A stretch of DNA of 64,000 nucleotides, from the NCBI RefSeq assembly GCF_019511665.1, contig NZ_JAEUAW010000002.1:1-64000 (forward strand), given 5' to 3'. Source of the stretch: Microbacterium jejuense (lineage in GTDB: Bacteria > Actinomycetota > Actinomycetes > Actinomycetales > Microbacteriaceae). Position numbers and translations under genes: made by a program. The notes beneath the pieces are model-generated. The model did no database searches and was not told the DNA's origin. It worked only from the letters and a program-made list of their open reading frames with translations. Of this stretch, positions 1-8,054 are shown piece by piece (positions within the stretch are counted from its first letter, which is position 1; each line of letters begins with the position of its first letter).

Positions 1-20
1 CAGGTGTGTATAAGAGACAG
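1..20. other. Nextera/Tn5 mosaic-end adapter remnant
   Basis: Bases 2-20 match the 19-bp Tn5 mosaic end used in Nextera libraries (AGATGTGTATAAGAGACAG) at all but one base. It sits at the very first base of the window, in front of a reading frame that is already open. It is best read as untrimmed adapter at a contig end, not as genomic DNA. Confidence 0.9.
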
Positions 21-230
21 CGCTACAAGCAGGCGGTCACGATCTGGCTCGGCTTCTTCCCCACGAACCTCCTCGCGTCGTGGCTGCTCGGGTACCTGCC
101 CGGGTTCGCGGAGTGGCCGCTGATCGCCCGCGTGCTGCTGTCGACCGTCCTGCTGACCCCGGTCATGACGTACGCCGTGCTGCCCGGAGTGACGCGCTTG
201 CTGCGTCCCTGGCTGCAACGCGGCCACTGA
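21..230 (+). CDS. C-terminal fragment of a membrane-anchored antibiotic-biosynthesis-monooxygenase-type protein
   Basis: Only the last 69 residues are present; the 5' part lies beyond the contig end and the frame is open through the adapter. The fragment holds two hydrophobic segments (around WLGFFPTNLLASWLL and ARVLLSTVLLTPVMTYAVL) and ends in a basic RLLRPWLQRGH tail. This is the pattern I recall for the C-terminal membrane part of actinobacterial proteins with an N-terminal ABM domain. The family call rests on that recalled similarity alone, because the catalytic domain is not visible. It converges with the RND pump gene across a shared hairpin at 281-319. Confidence 0.5.
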   Translation, partial: RYKQAVTIWLGFFPTNLLASWLLGYLPGFAEWPLIARVLLSTVLLTPVMTYAVLPGVTRLLRPWLQRGH

Positions 231-280
231 CGCGCCGGTCGGCCCCGACCCTCGCCCCGGACATCGGCGGCAGAGACGGA

Positions 281-319
281 AGAGGGGTGGATGCCGCGAC
301 CCGCGGCATCCACCCCTCT
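281..319. terminator. Bidirectional hairpin between convergent genes
   Basis: A perfect 18-bp inverted repeat (281-298 with 302-319, loop of 3) built on GGATGCCGCG/CGCGGCATCC. It lies between the + strand fragment ending at 230 and the - strand pump gene ending at 332, so it can serve both as a terminator stem. No strong T-run follows on either side. Confidence 0.75.
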
Positions 320-331
320 CTTGTTCGTGGG

Positions 332-3300
332 TCAGGCGTCGTCGCGGCGCTCCGCCGTCCGGGTGCCGTCCGCGTCAGGGTCATCGGACACCGATCCGGG
401 CTCCTGGTGCTGATGAGCGGCGGCCTCAGACTCGAGGTCGGCCGAGATAGCAGACTCGGGCTCGGCGCTCCCCGACGCGTCGCCATCGGCGGACTCCCTG
501 CCGGGGACGGTGTCGATCACCTCGGGTGATCCCGAGGCGGCGGCTGCGCCGACGGTGGCGTCGTCGAGGGGCGCCCCCTCTGCAGCCGCGCCCTCGACGG
601 GCGCATCCTCGACCGGGGCAGCCTCGGCCGGTGCACCCTCGTCCGATCGCTGCTCGACGGCAGCGGGCTCCTCGACAACCGCGTCCTCGGGCTCGGGCTC
701 CGGCTCGGGCGCCGGCCCGGGCTCAGGGTCGGCCGCGGCCTCGGGCTCGGCCTCGGCCTCGGGCTCGGCCTCGGGCTCGGGCTCGGGCTCGGCAGGAGCG
801 TCCGCCGGCGCGGCCTCGATGATCTCGGAGGCGGCGTCATCGACCTCGGCACCGGCGGCGTCGGTCTGCACGGGCTCGGCGTCCTCGAGCTGCGCCGTGT
901 CGTCGGCATCCACGGACGCCGTCTCGACCCCGGACGGCGACGCCGGCTCAGGCGCATCCGCGAGCGCCGGCTCGACGGCATCCGTCGACGGAGCCTCGGC
1001 CGAGACCGCCGCGGGAGCGGGCGCGGATTCGGGCACCTCGACGTCGGGGCCCTCCTCGATCGCAGGCACCGCGACGGCAGCGGTCTCGGCCGCGACGGCG
1101 CCGCGACCGCGAGCCGCCTCGCGCTGACGACGCTCACGGCGCGTCTCGAACGCCAGAGCGCCGGCGGCTGCACCTGCACCCACACCTGCCGCACCGGACT
1201 CGGCGCCCGGGGCCGCCACGACCGATGCGCCGACGAGCTCGCGCTCGGCCACGGCATCCGTCCCGGCGTCCGGGCCGTCGCCCTCGGGGGCAGGGCCGTC
1301 ACCGCCGTCGCCCGAACCGTCGCCGCCCGCGCGGCGGGCGGCGCGGCGCTCCTTGGCACCCTCGACGAGGTTGTACAGGGTCGGCAGCACGAGCAGTGTC
1401 AGCACGGTCGACGACACCAGGCCGCCGATCACGACGATCGCCAGCGGCTGCGAGATGAACCCGCCGTGGCCGGTGATGCCGAGAGCCATCGGGGTGAGCG
1501 CGAAGATCGTGGCGAGCGCCGTCATGAGGATCGGCCGCAGACGGCGGGAGCCGCCGGCGACGGTCGCGTCGTGCGTCGACAGCCCCTTCTCGCGGTACTG
1601 GTTCACCAGGTCCACGAGCACGATGGCGTTCGTCACGACGATGCCGATGAGCATCAGCACGCCGATGAGCGAGGCCACACCGAGCGGCACGCCGCTGATG
1701 ATCTGCAGCAGGATCGCCCCGGTCGCCGCGAACGGCACCGACACGAGCAGCAGCAGCGGCTGGCGCAGCGACTTGAACGTCGCCACCATCACGATGTAGA
1801 CGATGAGGATCGCCGCCAGCAGCGCCAGGCCGAGCTGCGAGAAGGCGTCGGTCTGCTGCGTCGCCACACCGCCCAGGGTCGCGTCGGCCGACGACGGCAG
1901 GTCTGCCTCGTCGAGCGCGGCCGTCACGGACGCCGTCGCGGTCGCGAGGTCGTCGGTCGACGGGGTCACCGTGACCGTCGCCGTGCGCTGGCCGCCCTCG
2001 GTCGTGATCGAGGTGGGGCCCTCGCTCTCTTCGACCGTCGCGACGTCCTCGAGGGGGATCGGGCCCGTGGCGCTCGGCACCTGCAGCTGACGCAGCTCGT
2101 CGAGGGATGCCGGAGTCTCGGATGCCGCCAGATAGACGGTCAGCGCGGTGTCGTCGATCTCCACCGTGCCGATCGACTGCGGCTGCATCGTGTTCGACAC
2201 GAGGGCGCCGACCGCGACCTCCGAAAGCCCCAGCTGCGCGGCCTTGTCACGGTCGACCGTCACCGAGATGTACGGCAGCGACGCCGACAGGTTGCTCGAC
2301 ACCTGGCCGACGCCCTCCTTGCCGTCGACGGCCGCGACGACGGCATCCGTCGCGGTCGCGAGCGTCTTCGAGTCGGGGGCCGTCACGTCGACGGCGATGT
2401 CGGTCGAGCCGAATCCGCCGCCTGCCGAGATCGTGATCTCGCCGGCGTCGTCGAGGTCGGCCACGGCCTTCTGCACGTCCTCGCGCAGTTCGACCTGGTC
2501 GGCGTCGGGGTCGGTCGTGATCGAGTACGTGATGCCGCTGCCTCCGCCCGCGAAGGCGTCGCGCAGGGCGGAGCCCGACGAGCCGATCGACACCTGCACG
2601 GTCTCGATGCCGTCGACGTCCTTCAGGGCGTCCTCGACCTGCTCGGCGGCGGCGCTCTCGGCGTCGAGCGACGGGGCGGGACCGATGTCCTGCGTCATGG
2701 TGAACGTGTTCTGCCCCGAGTCGCCGAGGAAGTTCACCTTCATGAAGGGCGCCGCGGCGAGCGTCCCGCCGAGCACCAGCACCGCGATGAGCAGCGTCAC
2801 CCAGGAGTGTTTGAGCGTCCAGTGCAGGATCGGCAGGTACGCCTTCTGCAGCCGCGAGGGCGGGGCCGCGGCATCCTCGGGATCGATCGCCACGCCGTCC
2901 GCGTCGAGGATCGGCTTGCCGGGCTTCAGGAACCAGTAGGCCAGCACCGGGACGATCGTGAGCGCGACCAGCAGCGACGCCGTCATCGCGATCGTGACGG
3001 TCAGCGCGAACGGACGGAACAGCTCGCCCGTGAGGTCGCCGACGAAGGCGATCGGCAGGAAGACGGCGACGGTCGTGATGGTCGACGCCGTGATCGCGGC
3101 AGCCACCTCGCGCACGCCGCGCAGGATGGCGGTCTTCTTGTCGGCGTCGCCGACGTAATGGCGTTTGATGTTCTCGATCACGACGATCGAGTCGTCCACG
3201 ACGCGGCCGATGGCGATCGTGAGCGCACCGAGCGTCAGGATGTTGAGGGAGTACCCGAACGCCTGGATGCCGATGAACGTGATGAGCACGCTCGTCGGGA

Positions 3301-4402
3301 TCGAGATCGCCGCGACGAGCGTCGAGCGCACCGACAGCAGGAAGACGAAGATCACCAGCACGGCGAAGACGAGGCCGAGCAGTCCCTCCTGCGCGAGGGA
3401 CTCGATCGACTGCTGGATGTAGGGCGCCTGGTCGAACACGACGGTGAACTCGGCGCCGTCGAGCTTGTCCTCCAGGTCGGGCAGCACGGCGAGAACGCCC
3501 CGCGACACGTCGACGGTGTTGGCCGCGGGCAGCTTCGTGACGGCGATCGTGAGCGCGGGCTCGCCGTTCACGCGCGAGACGGTGGTGACCGGGTCGGCCT
3601 CCTCGGCGACGGTCGCCACGTCGGCGATGGTCTTCGGTCCGGCGGTGAGCTGCTCGGCGTCGGACGGCACGAGCGGCAGCGCCGCGATCTCGTCCACCGA
3701 CGAGATCTTCGACCCGGTCTGCACGGTGAGCGTCTGGTCGCCCTCGGTGATCTGGCCGCCGGGGAACAGCACGCCGTTCTGGTCGAGCGCGTCGCGGATC
3801 GCCTGCTGCGTGTACCCGGCCTCGGCGAGCTTCGCCTGGTCGGGCGTGATCGTGACACGCTGGCCGACGCCGCCGACGATCTGGGCCGCGTTGACGCCGT
3901 CGACGTCCTCCAGTTCGGGGACGACGGATGCCTCCAGCTGAGCCTGGATCGTCGCCTCGTCGTCGTAGCCGGTCACGGCGAGCTGGATGACGGGGAAGTC
4001 GTCGATGCTGGCCGAGATGACGTTCGGCTCCACGCCGTCCGGGAGCTGCGACTTGATCCTGTTGATCGCCTGCGTCATCTTCTGCTCGGCGGTGCCGAGG
4101 TCGGTGCCGTACGTGAACGACGCCTGCACGATCGAGGCGTTCGTCGTGCTCGTGGCGGTGGATTCCTCGAGCCCCGGCACGCCCTGAATGGCGGTCTCGA
4201 TCGGCGTCGAGACGTCGTTGCTCACGACCTCGGGCGAGGCGCCCGGGTAGGTCGAGACGACGATCAGCGCGGGGAACTCGATCGACGGGATGAGCTCCTG
4301 CTTGAGATTGGTCAGCGCGAGACCGCCGAAGATGGCGGCGACGATCGTGATGAGCGCGATCAGTGCGCGGTTCTTCAGACTCAGGACGGCGAGGTTCGAC
4401 AC
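332..4402 (-). CDS. RND-superfamily efflux transporter (HAE1/AcrB-like) with a long acidic C-terminal tail
   Basis: Proton-driven export across the cytoplasmic membrane; substrate unknown. The protein has 1356 residues. The first ~1015 follow the AcrB plan: an N-terminal membrane helix (about 12-30), a periplasmic-type domain, a helix bundle containing GRVVDDSIVVIENI (the helix with paired Asp that relays protons), a second extracytoplasmic domain, and a closing bundle with GIVVTNAIVLVDLVNQ. The last ~342 residues (encoded by 335-1360) are a Glu/Ala/Pro/Asp-rich low-complexity tail with EPEPEPEAEP-type repeats, which HAE1 proteins normally lack. The gene stands alone, with no adjacent membrane-fusion protein or outer-membrane partner. 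A TetR or other regulator is not adjacent. Confidence 0.9.
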   Translation of the reverse strand: MSNLAVLSLKNRALIALITIVAAIFGGLALTNLKQELIPSIEFPALIVVSTYPGASPEVVSNDVSTPIETAIQGVPGLEESTATSTTNASIVQASFTYGTDLGTAEQKMTQAINRIKSQLPDGVEPNVISASIDDFPVIQLAVTGYDDEATIQAQLEASVVPELEDVDGVNAAQIVGGVGQRVTITPDQAKLAEAGYTQQAIRDALDQNGVLFPGGQITEGDQTLTVQTGSKISSVDEIAALPLVPSDAEQLTAGPKTIADVATVAEEADPVTTVSRVNGEPALTIAVTKLPAANTVDVSRGVLAVLPDLEDKLDGAEFTVVFDQAPYIQQSIESLAQEGLLGLVFAVLVIFVFLLSVRSTLVAAISIPTSVLITFIGIQAFGYSLNILTLGALTIAIGRVVDDSIVVIENIKRHYVGDADKKTAILRGVREVAAAITASTITTVAVFLPIAFVGDLTGELFRPFALTVTIAMTASLLVALTIVPVLAYWFLKPGKPILDADGVAIDPEDAAAPPSRLQKAYLPILHWTLKHSWVTLLIAVLVLGGTLAAAPFMKVNFLGDSGQNTFTMTQDIGPAPSLDAESAAAEQVEDALKDVDGIETVQVSIGSSGSALRDAFAGGGSGITYSITTDPDADQVELREDVQKAVADLDDAGEITISAGGGFGSTDIAVDVTAPDSKTLATATDAVVAAVDGKEGVGQVSSNLSASLPYISVTVDRDKAAQLGLSEVAVGALVSNTMQPQSIGTVEIDDTALTVYLAASETPASLDELRQLQVPSATGPIPLEDVATVEESEGPTSITTEGGQRTATVTVTPSTDDLATATASVTAALDEADLPSSADATLGGVATQQTDAFSQLGLALLAAILIVYIVMVATFKSLRQPLLLLVSVPFAATGAILLQIISGVPLGVASLIGVLMLIGIVVTNAIVLVDLVNQYREKGLSTHDATVAGGSRRLRPILMTALATIFALTPMALGITGHGGFISQPLAIVVIGGLVSSTVLTLLVLPTLYNLVEGAKERRAARRAGGDGSGDGGDGPAPEGDGPDAGTDAVAERELVGASVVAAPGAESGAAGVGAGAAAGALAFETRRERRQREAARGRGAVAAETAAVAVPAIEEGPDVEVPESAPAPAAVSAEAPSTDAVEPALADAPEPASPSGVETASVDADDTAQLEDAEPVQTDAAGAEVDDAASEIIEAAPADAPAEPEPEPEAEPEAEAEPEAAADPEPGPAPEPEPEPEDAVVEEPAAVEQRSDEGAPAEAAPVEDAPVEGAAAEGAPLDDATVGAAAASGSPEVIDTVPGRESADGDASGSAEPESAISADLESEAAAHQHQEPGSVSDDPDADGTRTAERRDDA
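679..793 (-). repeat. GGCTCG-type short tandem repeats encoding an EPEPEAEP run
   Basis: A run of near-identical 6- and 12-base units (ggctcggg / gcctcggg on the + strand) inside the tail of the RND pump gene. It encodes alternating Glu-Pro and Glu-Ala. Units are in multiples of three bases, so length changes would keep the frame. Confidence 0.8.
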
Positions 4403-4488
4403 AGCAATGCCTTCGCTGGGTGAGGTGGTGCATGGATGCGGGAGCCCGCACGATACGAACGTGTATCGGTTTTCAGTATTTCATGCAG

Positions 4489-4866
4489 TCAGATGCCCGA
4501 TGCGACCGCTCCCAGCCACAGCCCGAGCCCCGCGCCCGCCGCGGCGAGGACGAGCGTGCCGAACAGGTTCAGTGCGGCATCCCGCCACCGCTTCCGCTGC
4601 GCGAGCAGCACCGTCTCGACCGACACGGTGCTGAAGGTGGTGTAGCCGCCGAGCAGGCCCAGGCCCAGCACGAGCGACAGCTCCGGCGCGATGGCCGAGC
4701 CGAGTCCGGTGATCACGCCCAGCACGAACGACCCCGACACGTTCACCACGAGGATCCCGACCGGGAACCGCCCGCCGCCGGCGGGCGTGAGCCACCGGTC
4801 GACGACGTAGCGCAGCCCCGCGCCGACCCCGCCGGCGAGCGCCGCGACCAGCAGCCAGGGGCTCAC
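4489..4866 (-). CDS. crcB: Fluoride ion channel CrcB/Fluc, second gene of pair
   Basis: Small four-helix fluoride exporter of 125 residues, normal for the family. Fluc channels are dual-topology dimers, and many Gram-positives make them from two adjacent genes. The conserved NVSGSFVLG and GLLGGYTTFSTVSVE segments (the Phe-box/Thr-Ser track) are present. The GTG start overlaps the stop of the upstream crcB gene by four bases (GTGA, 4863-4866), so the two are translationally coupled and probably form a heterodimer. An upstream in-frame extension is only a shadow of the neighbour. Confidence 0.9.
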   Translation of the reverse strand: MSPWLLVAALAGGVGAGLRYVVDRWLTPAGGGRFPVGILVVNVSGSFVLGVITGLGSAIAPELSLVLGLGLLGGYTTFSTVSVETVLLAQRKRWRDAALNLFGTLVLAAAGAGLGLWLGAVASGI

Positions 4867-5276
4867 TCGGCGTCCTCGATCGGCTCGATCTCGCCGGGCA
4901 CGCCGGCGATGCGGCGCCCGATGAACAGCCCGACGACGGCTCCCCCGACGCCCGCGACGAGGGATGCCGCGGCCAGCCCGGTCGCGAGCCAGGGGGCCGT
5001 CGCCCACATCGCCGTGGCGACGGCGAACGCGCTGTAGGTCGTGAACCCGCCCAGGACACCCGTGCCGAGGAACGCGCGCGCGAGGGGATGCCGGTCGTCG
5101 AGCCAGCCGACGACCACTCCGAGCAGCAGCGACCCGACGCCGTTGACGGCGAGCGTCACCCACGGCGCCGCCGTCGGATCTGTCACGGGCGCCAGGATCA
5201 GGCCGCGGGCGAGCACGCCGACCGCGCCTCCGGCGACGGTGACCGCGAGCACGCGGGGATCGACGGGCTGCGGCAT
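4863..5276 (-). CDS. crcB: Fluoride ion channel CrcB/Fluc, first gene of pair
   Basis: 137 residues with four membrane segments and the family motifs NGVGSLLLG and GVLGGFTTYSAF. It starts the crcB pair and overlaps the second copy by four bases. The ATG sits six bases after a -10-like TAGCGT (5288-5283 on this strand), so the mRNA is probably leaderless, which leaves no room for a fluoride riboswitch in a 5' leader. The C-terminus ends in an acidic EIEPIEDAE tail. Confidence 0.9.
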   Translation of the reverse strand: MPQPVDPRVLAVTVAGGAVGVLARGLILAPVTDPTAAPWVTLAVNGVGSLLLGVVVGWLDDRHPLARAFLGTGVLGGFTTYSAFAVATAMWATAPWLATGLAAASLVAGVGGAVVGLFIGRRIAGVPGEIEPIEDAE

Positions 5277-5282
5277 CCCCTC

Positions 5283-5288
5283 ACGCTA
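5283..5288 (-). promoter_or_regulatory. -10 element of the crcB pair (leaderless)
   Basis: TAGCGT read on the - strand, six bases before the ATG at 5276. Confidence 0.55.
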
Positions 5289-5304
5289 CTCCGGGGCGCC
5301 CTTC

Positions 5305-5400
5305 CGGTCGTTGAGCGAGCGCCCTCGGTCGTTGAGCGGACGCCCCCGGTCGTTGAGCGAGCGAAGCGAGACGAAACGTCCTCGCTCCGCTCAACGACCG
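5305..5400. repeat. REP-like GGTCGTTGAGCG repeat cluster
   Basis: Three direct copies of CGGTCGTTGAGCG followed by the matching inverted copy CGCTCAACGACCG, with the GAGCGAAGCGAGACGAAACG extension in between. The outer copies can fold into a hairpin. The inverted copy supplies the last Gly-Arg codons and the stop of the topoisomerase gene (5391-5393). Related copies occur at 23934, 26786, 41364, 47056 and 49344. Confidence 0.85.
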
Positions 5401-6371
5401 GGCGAACCCCCGGGCCGCAGCAGGCCGCGGATGGCCGACTCGGGCGTGATCGACAGGTCGAGCAGCTGGCCGTCGCGGTAGCGGGCGAACACGCGCGGGT
5501 CGATGTACGACCCGCGTGCGACCGATGGGGTGTTCCCCAGGGCCTCCGCGGTGGCGCGGACGGCCAGCACCTCTGCACGCTTGAGGTCGGTCTTGGTGTC
5601 GACCGTGCCGATGCGTGCGAGCGCTTCCGCGGCGAGGATCGTGCCCCGCAGCGTGCGGAAGTCCTTGGCCGTGAACCGGCCGCCCGTGAGCGCACGCACG
5701 TACGCGTTGACCTCGGCCGGCGTGAGGGCGACGCGACGGCCCGCGCGGTCCCACGCCAGCAGCGGCGAGCGCGGGCGGCCCGCCGCCAGCAGCTCTATCG
5801 CGGCGGCGAGATCGGCGTCGTCGATCTCGAGCAGCTGCCGCTTGCCGCTCTTGCCCGGAAAGGCGAGAGAGACGATGGATGCCTCGACCGCGGCATCCCG
5901 TCTCTGCAGCGTCGTGAGGCCCCGGCTGCCGTGCGCGACGAGATACCGTTCCGAGCCGACGCGCGGCGCGGCCTGGTCGAGCATCCGGAAGGCGACGGCG
6001 AGCACGCGCTCCCTGTCGAGGTCTGGCCGCCGCAGCGACGTCGTGACGCGCGCGCGGGCGCGCGGCAGGGCCTCGGCGAGCGCGAGCGACCGCGCGAACT
6101 TTCCACGGTCGCGTCCCGCCGTCCACTCGGGGTGGTACAGGTACTGGGTACGGCCCGCATCGTCCACGCCGACGGCCTGGATGTGCCCGTCGGGGCGGGC
6201 GCTGATCCAGACGTCGTGCCAGGCCGGCGGGATGACGAGGCCCTGGATGCGCTCGAGGTGCCGCTGCCCCGGGCTGCGGCCCTTCGCGTCGAGATAGCGG
6301 AACCCCGACCCGGCGCGCACGCGCCGGAAGCCGGGGTCCCGATAGGGGCGCACGCGTGCGAGCTTCGGCAT
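5391..6371 (-). CDS. DNA topoisomerase IB (poxvirus-like)
   Basis: Relaxes supercoiled DNA by nicking one strand through a 3'-phosphotyrosine. The 326-residue protein has the bacterial/poxvirus topo IB layout: an N-terminal binding domain (GSGFRYLDAKG, IPPAWHDVWI) and a C-terminal catalytic domain with RTQYLYHPEW, GLTTLQRR, FTAKDFRTLRGT (catalytic Arg/Lys region) and the nucleophile Tyr in GSYIDPRVF near the end. The start at 6371 has a GGAGG four bases upstream; a further ATG at 6410 lacks homology. The last two codons and the stop come from a REP-like repeat. It is followed downstream by the fluoride-channel pair. Confidence 0.9.
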   Translation of the reverse strand: MPKLARVRPYRDPGFRRVRAGSGFRYLDAKGRSPGQRHLERIQGLVIPPAWHDVWISARPDGHIQAVGVDDAGRTQYLYHPEWTAGRDRGKFARSLALAEALPRARARVTTSLRRPDLDRERVLAVAFRMLDQAAPRVGSERYLVAHGSRGLTTLQRRDAAVEASIVSLAFPGKSGKRQLLEIDDADLAAAIELLAAGRPRSPLLAWDRAGRRVALTPAEVNAYVRALTGGRFTAKDFRTLRGTILAAEALARIGTVDTKTDLKRAEVLAVRATAEALGNTPSVARGSYIDPRVFARYRDGQLLDLSITPESAIRGLLRPGGSPGR

Positions 6372-6417
6372 CCGTCCTCCGTTCCTGCGAGTCCGGATGC
6401 CGGCCCGCACCGCCGCG

Positions 6418-6684
6418 TCAGTGGTTGCGGATCATCGAGATCAGCTCGGACTTCTTCTTGTCCGAGTATCCGTGCAGTCCGAGCTCCTTCGCACGCTTGC
6501 GCAGCTCGGGCACGGTGCGGTCGTCGTAGTCCTTGGCGTTCGCGCCGCGGCTGCCGACCTTCTTGCGACCCTGGCTCGCCGCCGCATTCGAGATGCGCGC
6601 GGCCTTCTCTTTCGAGGCGCCGTCCTTGCGGAGCTCCTCGTACATATCGCGGTCCTTCAGGTTCGATCCGCGCTTTCCGGGCAT
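6418..6684 (-). CDS. Small Rho-N/SAP-like domain protein (DUF7218 type)
   Basis: 88 residues, very basic. The N-terminal half (KDRDMYEELRKDGASKEKAA) and a C-terminal Rho-N/SAP-like helix-extended-helix (TVPELRKRAKELGLHGYSDK) match a family of small actinobacterial proteins that I recall as DUF7218. The second half suggests nucleic-acid binding, by analogy with the N-terminal domain of Rho. A strong GGAGGAG lies just before the ATG. It sits 46 bases upstream of the topoisomerase IB gene on the same strand, which fits a DNA-linked role, but that is inference. Confidence 0.8.
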   Translation of the reverse strand: MPGKRGSNLKDRDMYEELRKDGASKEKAARISNAAASQGRKKVGSRGANAKDYDDRTVPELRKRAKELGLHGYSDKKKSELISMIRNH

Positions 6685-6736
6685 GATCTCCTCCTTCTCT
6701 CACCGCTCCTGCGCCGGTCGGGCGCAGGTGCGGACG

Positions 6737-7618
6737 TCACAGTCCCTTGCCGCCGGTCACCGGCAGGATGGCGCCCGACGTGTAGGTCGCATCGTCGCTC
6801 GCGAGGTACACGTATGCGCCCGCGAGCTCTGCGGGCTGCCCCGCGCGCCCGAGCGGCGTGTCCTTGCCGAACGTCGCAAGGCGCTCGGCGTCCCACCCTG
6901 TCGCCGGGATCAGGGGCGTCCAGATCGGCCCGGGAGCCACGCCGTTCACGCGGATGCCGCGCGGACCGAGCTCTTCGGCGAGCGCCTTCACCATCGCGAC
7001 GTGCGCGGCCTTCGTCATGGCGTAGTCGAGAAGGCCGGGCGACGGGTTGAACGCCTGGATCGACGTCGTCACGATGATCGAGGCTCCCGGCTTCAGGTGC
7101 GGGATCGCGGCGCGCGCCGTGAACAGGGGCGCGTAGAGGTTCGTGCGGAACACGCGGTCCAGCTCCTCGGTCTCGAGGTTCTCGAGCCCGTCGCGGTCCT
7201 TCTGGTACGCGGCGTTCAGCACCAGGACGTCGAGGCCGCCGAGTTCGTCGACGGTGCGCGTGACGATGTCGGCGCAGAAGGCCTCGTCGCGCAGGTCGCC
7301 TACGATCGGCAGCGCCTTGGCGCCGGCCTCGGTGATCCACCGCACGGTGTCGTCGGCGTCCGCCTGCTCCTCGGCCATGTGCGTGAGCGCGACGTCGGCG
7401 CCCTCGCGGGCGAAGGCGATGGCGACGGCCCGGCCGATGCCGGAGTCGCCGCCGGTGATGAGCGCACGGCGCTCGCTCAGGCGCAGGGCGCCGCGGTAGG
7501 TGCGCTCGCCGTGGTCGGGCTCGGGGCGCGTCTCGTCCGTGGTGCCCGGCTGTTCCTGCTCCTGGCTGGGGAATCCCTCGTCGCGGTGCGCGGTCTTCGG
7601 GTCGGTCGATGTGCTCAT
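6737..7618 (-). CDS. SDR-family oxidoreductase, stress-associated (YdaD/YhxD type)
   Basis: NAD(P)-dependent short-chain dehydrogenase of 293 residues. Visible motifs: the cofactor glycine loop TGGDSGIG, NAAY for the conserved NAG, a Ser in TTSIQAF, and the catalytic YAMTK. An extra ~45-residue polar N-terminus (PSQEQEQPGTTDE) is typical of the general-stress branch that includes B. subtilis YdaD. The substrate cannot be told from sequence. The ATG lies six bases after TAGCGT on the same strand, so the transcript is probably leaderless. Confidence 0.88.
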   Translation of the reverse strand: MSTSTDPKTAHRDEGFPSQEQEQPGTTDETRPEPDHGERTYRGALRLSERRALITGGDSGIGRAVAIAFAREGADVALTHMAEEQADADDTVRWITEAGAKALPIVGDLRDEAFCADIVTRTVDELGGLDVLVLNAAYQKDRDGLENLETEELDRVFRTNLYAPLFTARAAIPHLKPGASIIVTTSIQAFNPSPGLLDYAMTKAAHVAMVKALAEELGPRGIRVNGVAPGPIWTPLIPATGWDAERLATFGKDTPLGRAGQPAELAGAYVYLASDDATYTSGAILPVTGGKGL

Positions 7619-7624
7619 ACCGCG

Positions 7625-7630
7625 ACGCTA
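7625..7630 (-). promoter_or_regulatory. -10 element of the SDR gene (leaderless)
   Basis: TAGCGT on the - strand, six bases before the ATG at 7618. Confidence 0.55.
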
Positions 7631-7658
7631 CGAGCGTCGGCCGCTCGGATCACGGGGG

Positions 7659-7687
7659 TTGACTTCCACGGTCGGCGGCCCTATCGA
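7659..7687 (+). promoter_or_regulatory. Candidate sigma-70-type promoter for the small membrane protein
   Basis: TTGACT (7659-7664), a 17-base spacer and TATCGA (7682-7687), upstream of the small membrane protein at 7817. The spacing is ideal but the leader would be long (~120 bases). Confidence 0.3.
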
Positions 7688-7816
7688 CGGCGCCTATCAC
7701 CGGCGGTGCGACCGCGTCAACCCACTACGGCGTGCGGGGCCGTGGTGCCAGTGTCGTGATGTGCCCACGAGGCAACCGGCGCACCTGCGCCGGCACCCAG
7801 AAGGAGGAGGACCCCC

Positions 7817-7981
7817 GTGAACATCGCCCTCATCATCATCATCGTCATCGCCATCATTCTCGCCATCGTCGGCGGCCTGAGCTCTGCTCTGAACTGGCTG
7901 CTGTGGGTCGCGATCATCGTCGGTGTCATCGCGCTCATCGCGTTCCTGTTCCGTGTACTGAGCGGAAACCGCAACACCTGA
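7817..7981 (+). CDS. Small hydrophobic membrane protein, 54 residues
   Basis: Starts with GTG behind a strong AAGGAGGAGG (7801-7810). The product is almost wholly hydrophobic: a first helix MNIALIIIIVIAIILAIVGG, a short polar link with Trp residues, a second helix (VAIIVGVIALIAFLF), and a short SGNRNT tail. It is a two-helix membrane protein of unknown role. High third-position GC and the excellent ribosome site support it as real. It ends just before a hairpin (8001-8038) shared with the converging MerR gene. Confidence 0.75.
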   Translation: MNIALIIIIVIAIILAIVGGLSSALNWLLWVAIIVGVIALIAFLFRVLSGNRNT

Positions 7982-8000
7982 CGACACCGGGAACGAGAGA

Positions 8001-8038
8001 GAGCGGATGCCGCGGCCCGAGGGCTGCGGCATCCGCTC
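8001..8038. terminator. Bidirectional hairpin (GCGGATGCCGC type)
   Basis: A perfect 13-bp inverted repeat (8001-8013 with 8026-8038) between two converging genes that end at 7981 (+) and 8055 (-). Confidence 0.7.
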
Positions 8039-8054
8039 GTTCACGTCTCAGCGT

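Noticed and set aside
1466-4423. A 985-codon open frame on the + strand
   Set aside because: It lies antisense to the RND pump, whose protein has clear family motifs. The frame's product is Arg/His/Asp-rich with no domain, as expected from shadow frames in GC-rich DNA.
5277-5304. Fluoride riboswitch before crcB
   Set aside because: No conserved fluoride-aptamer pattern, and the ATG lies six bases after TAGCGT.
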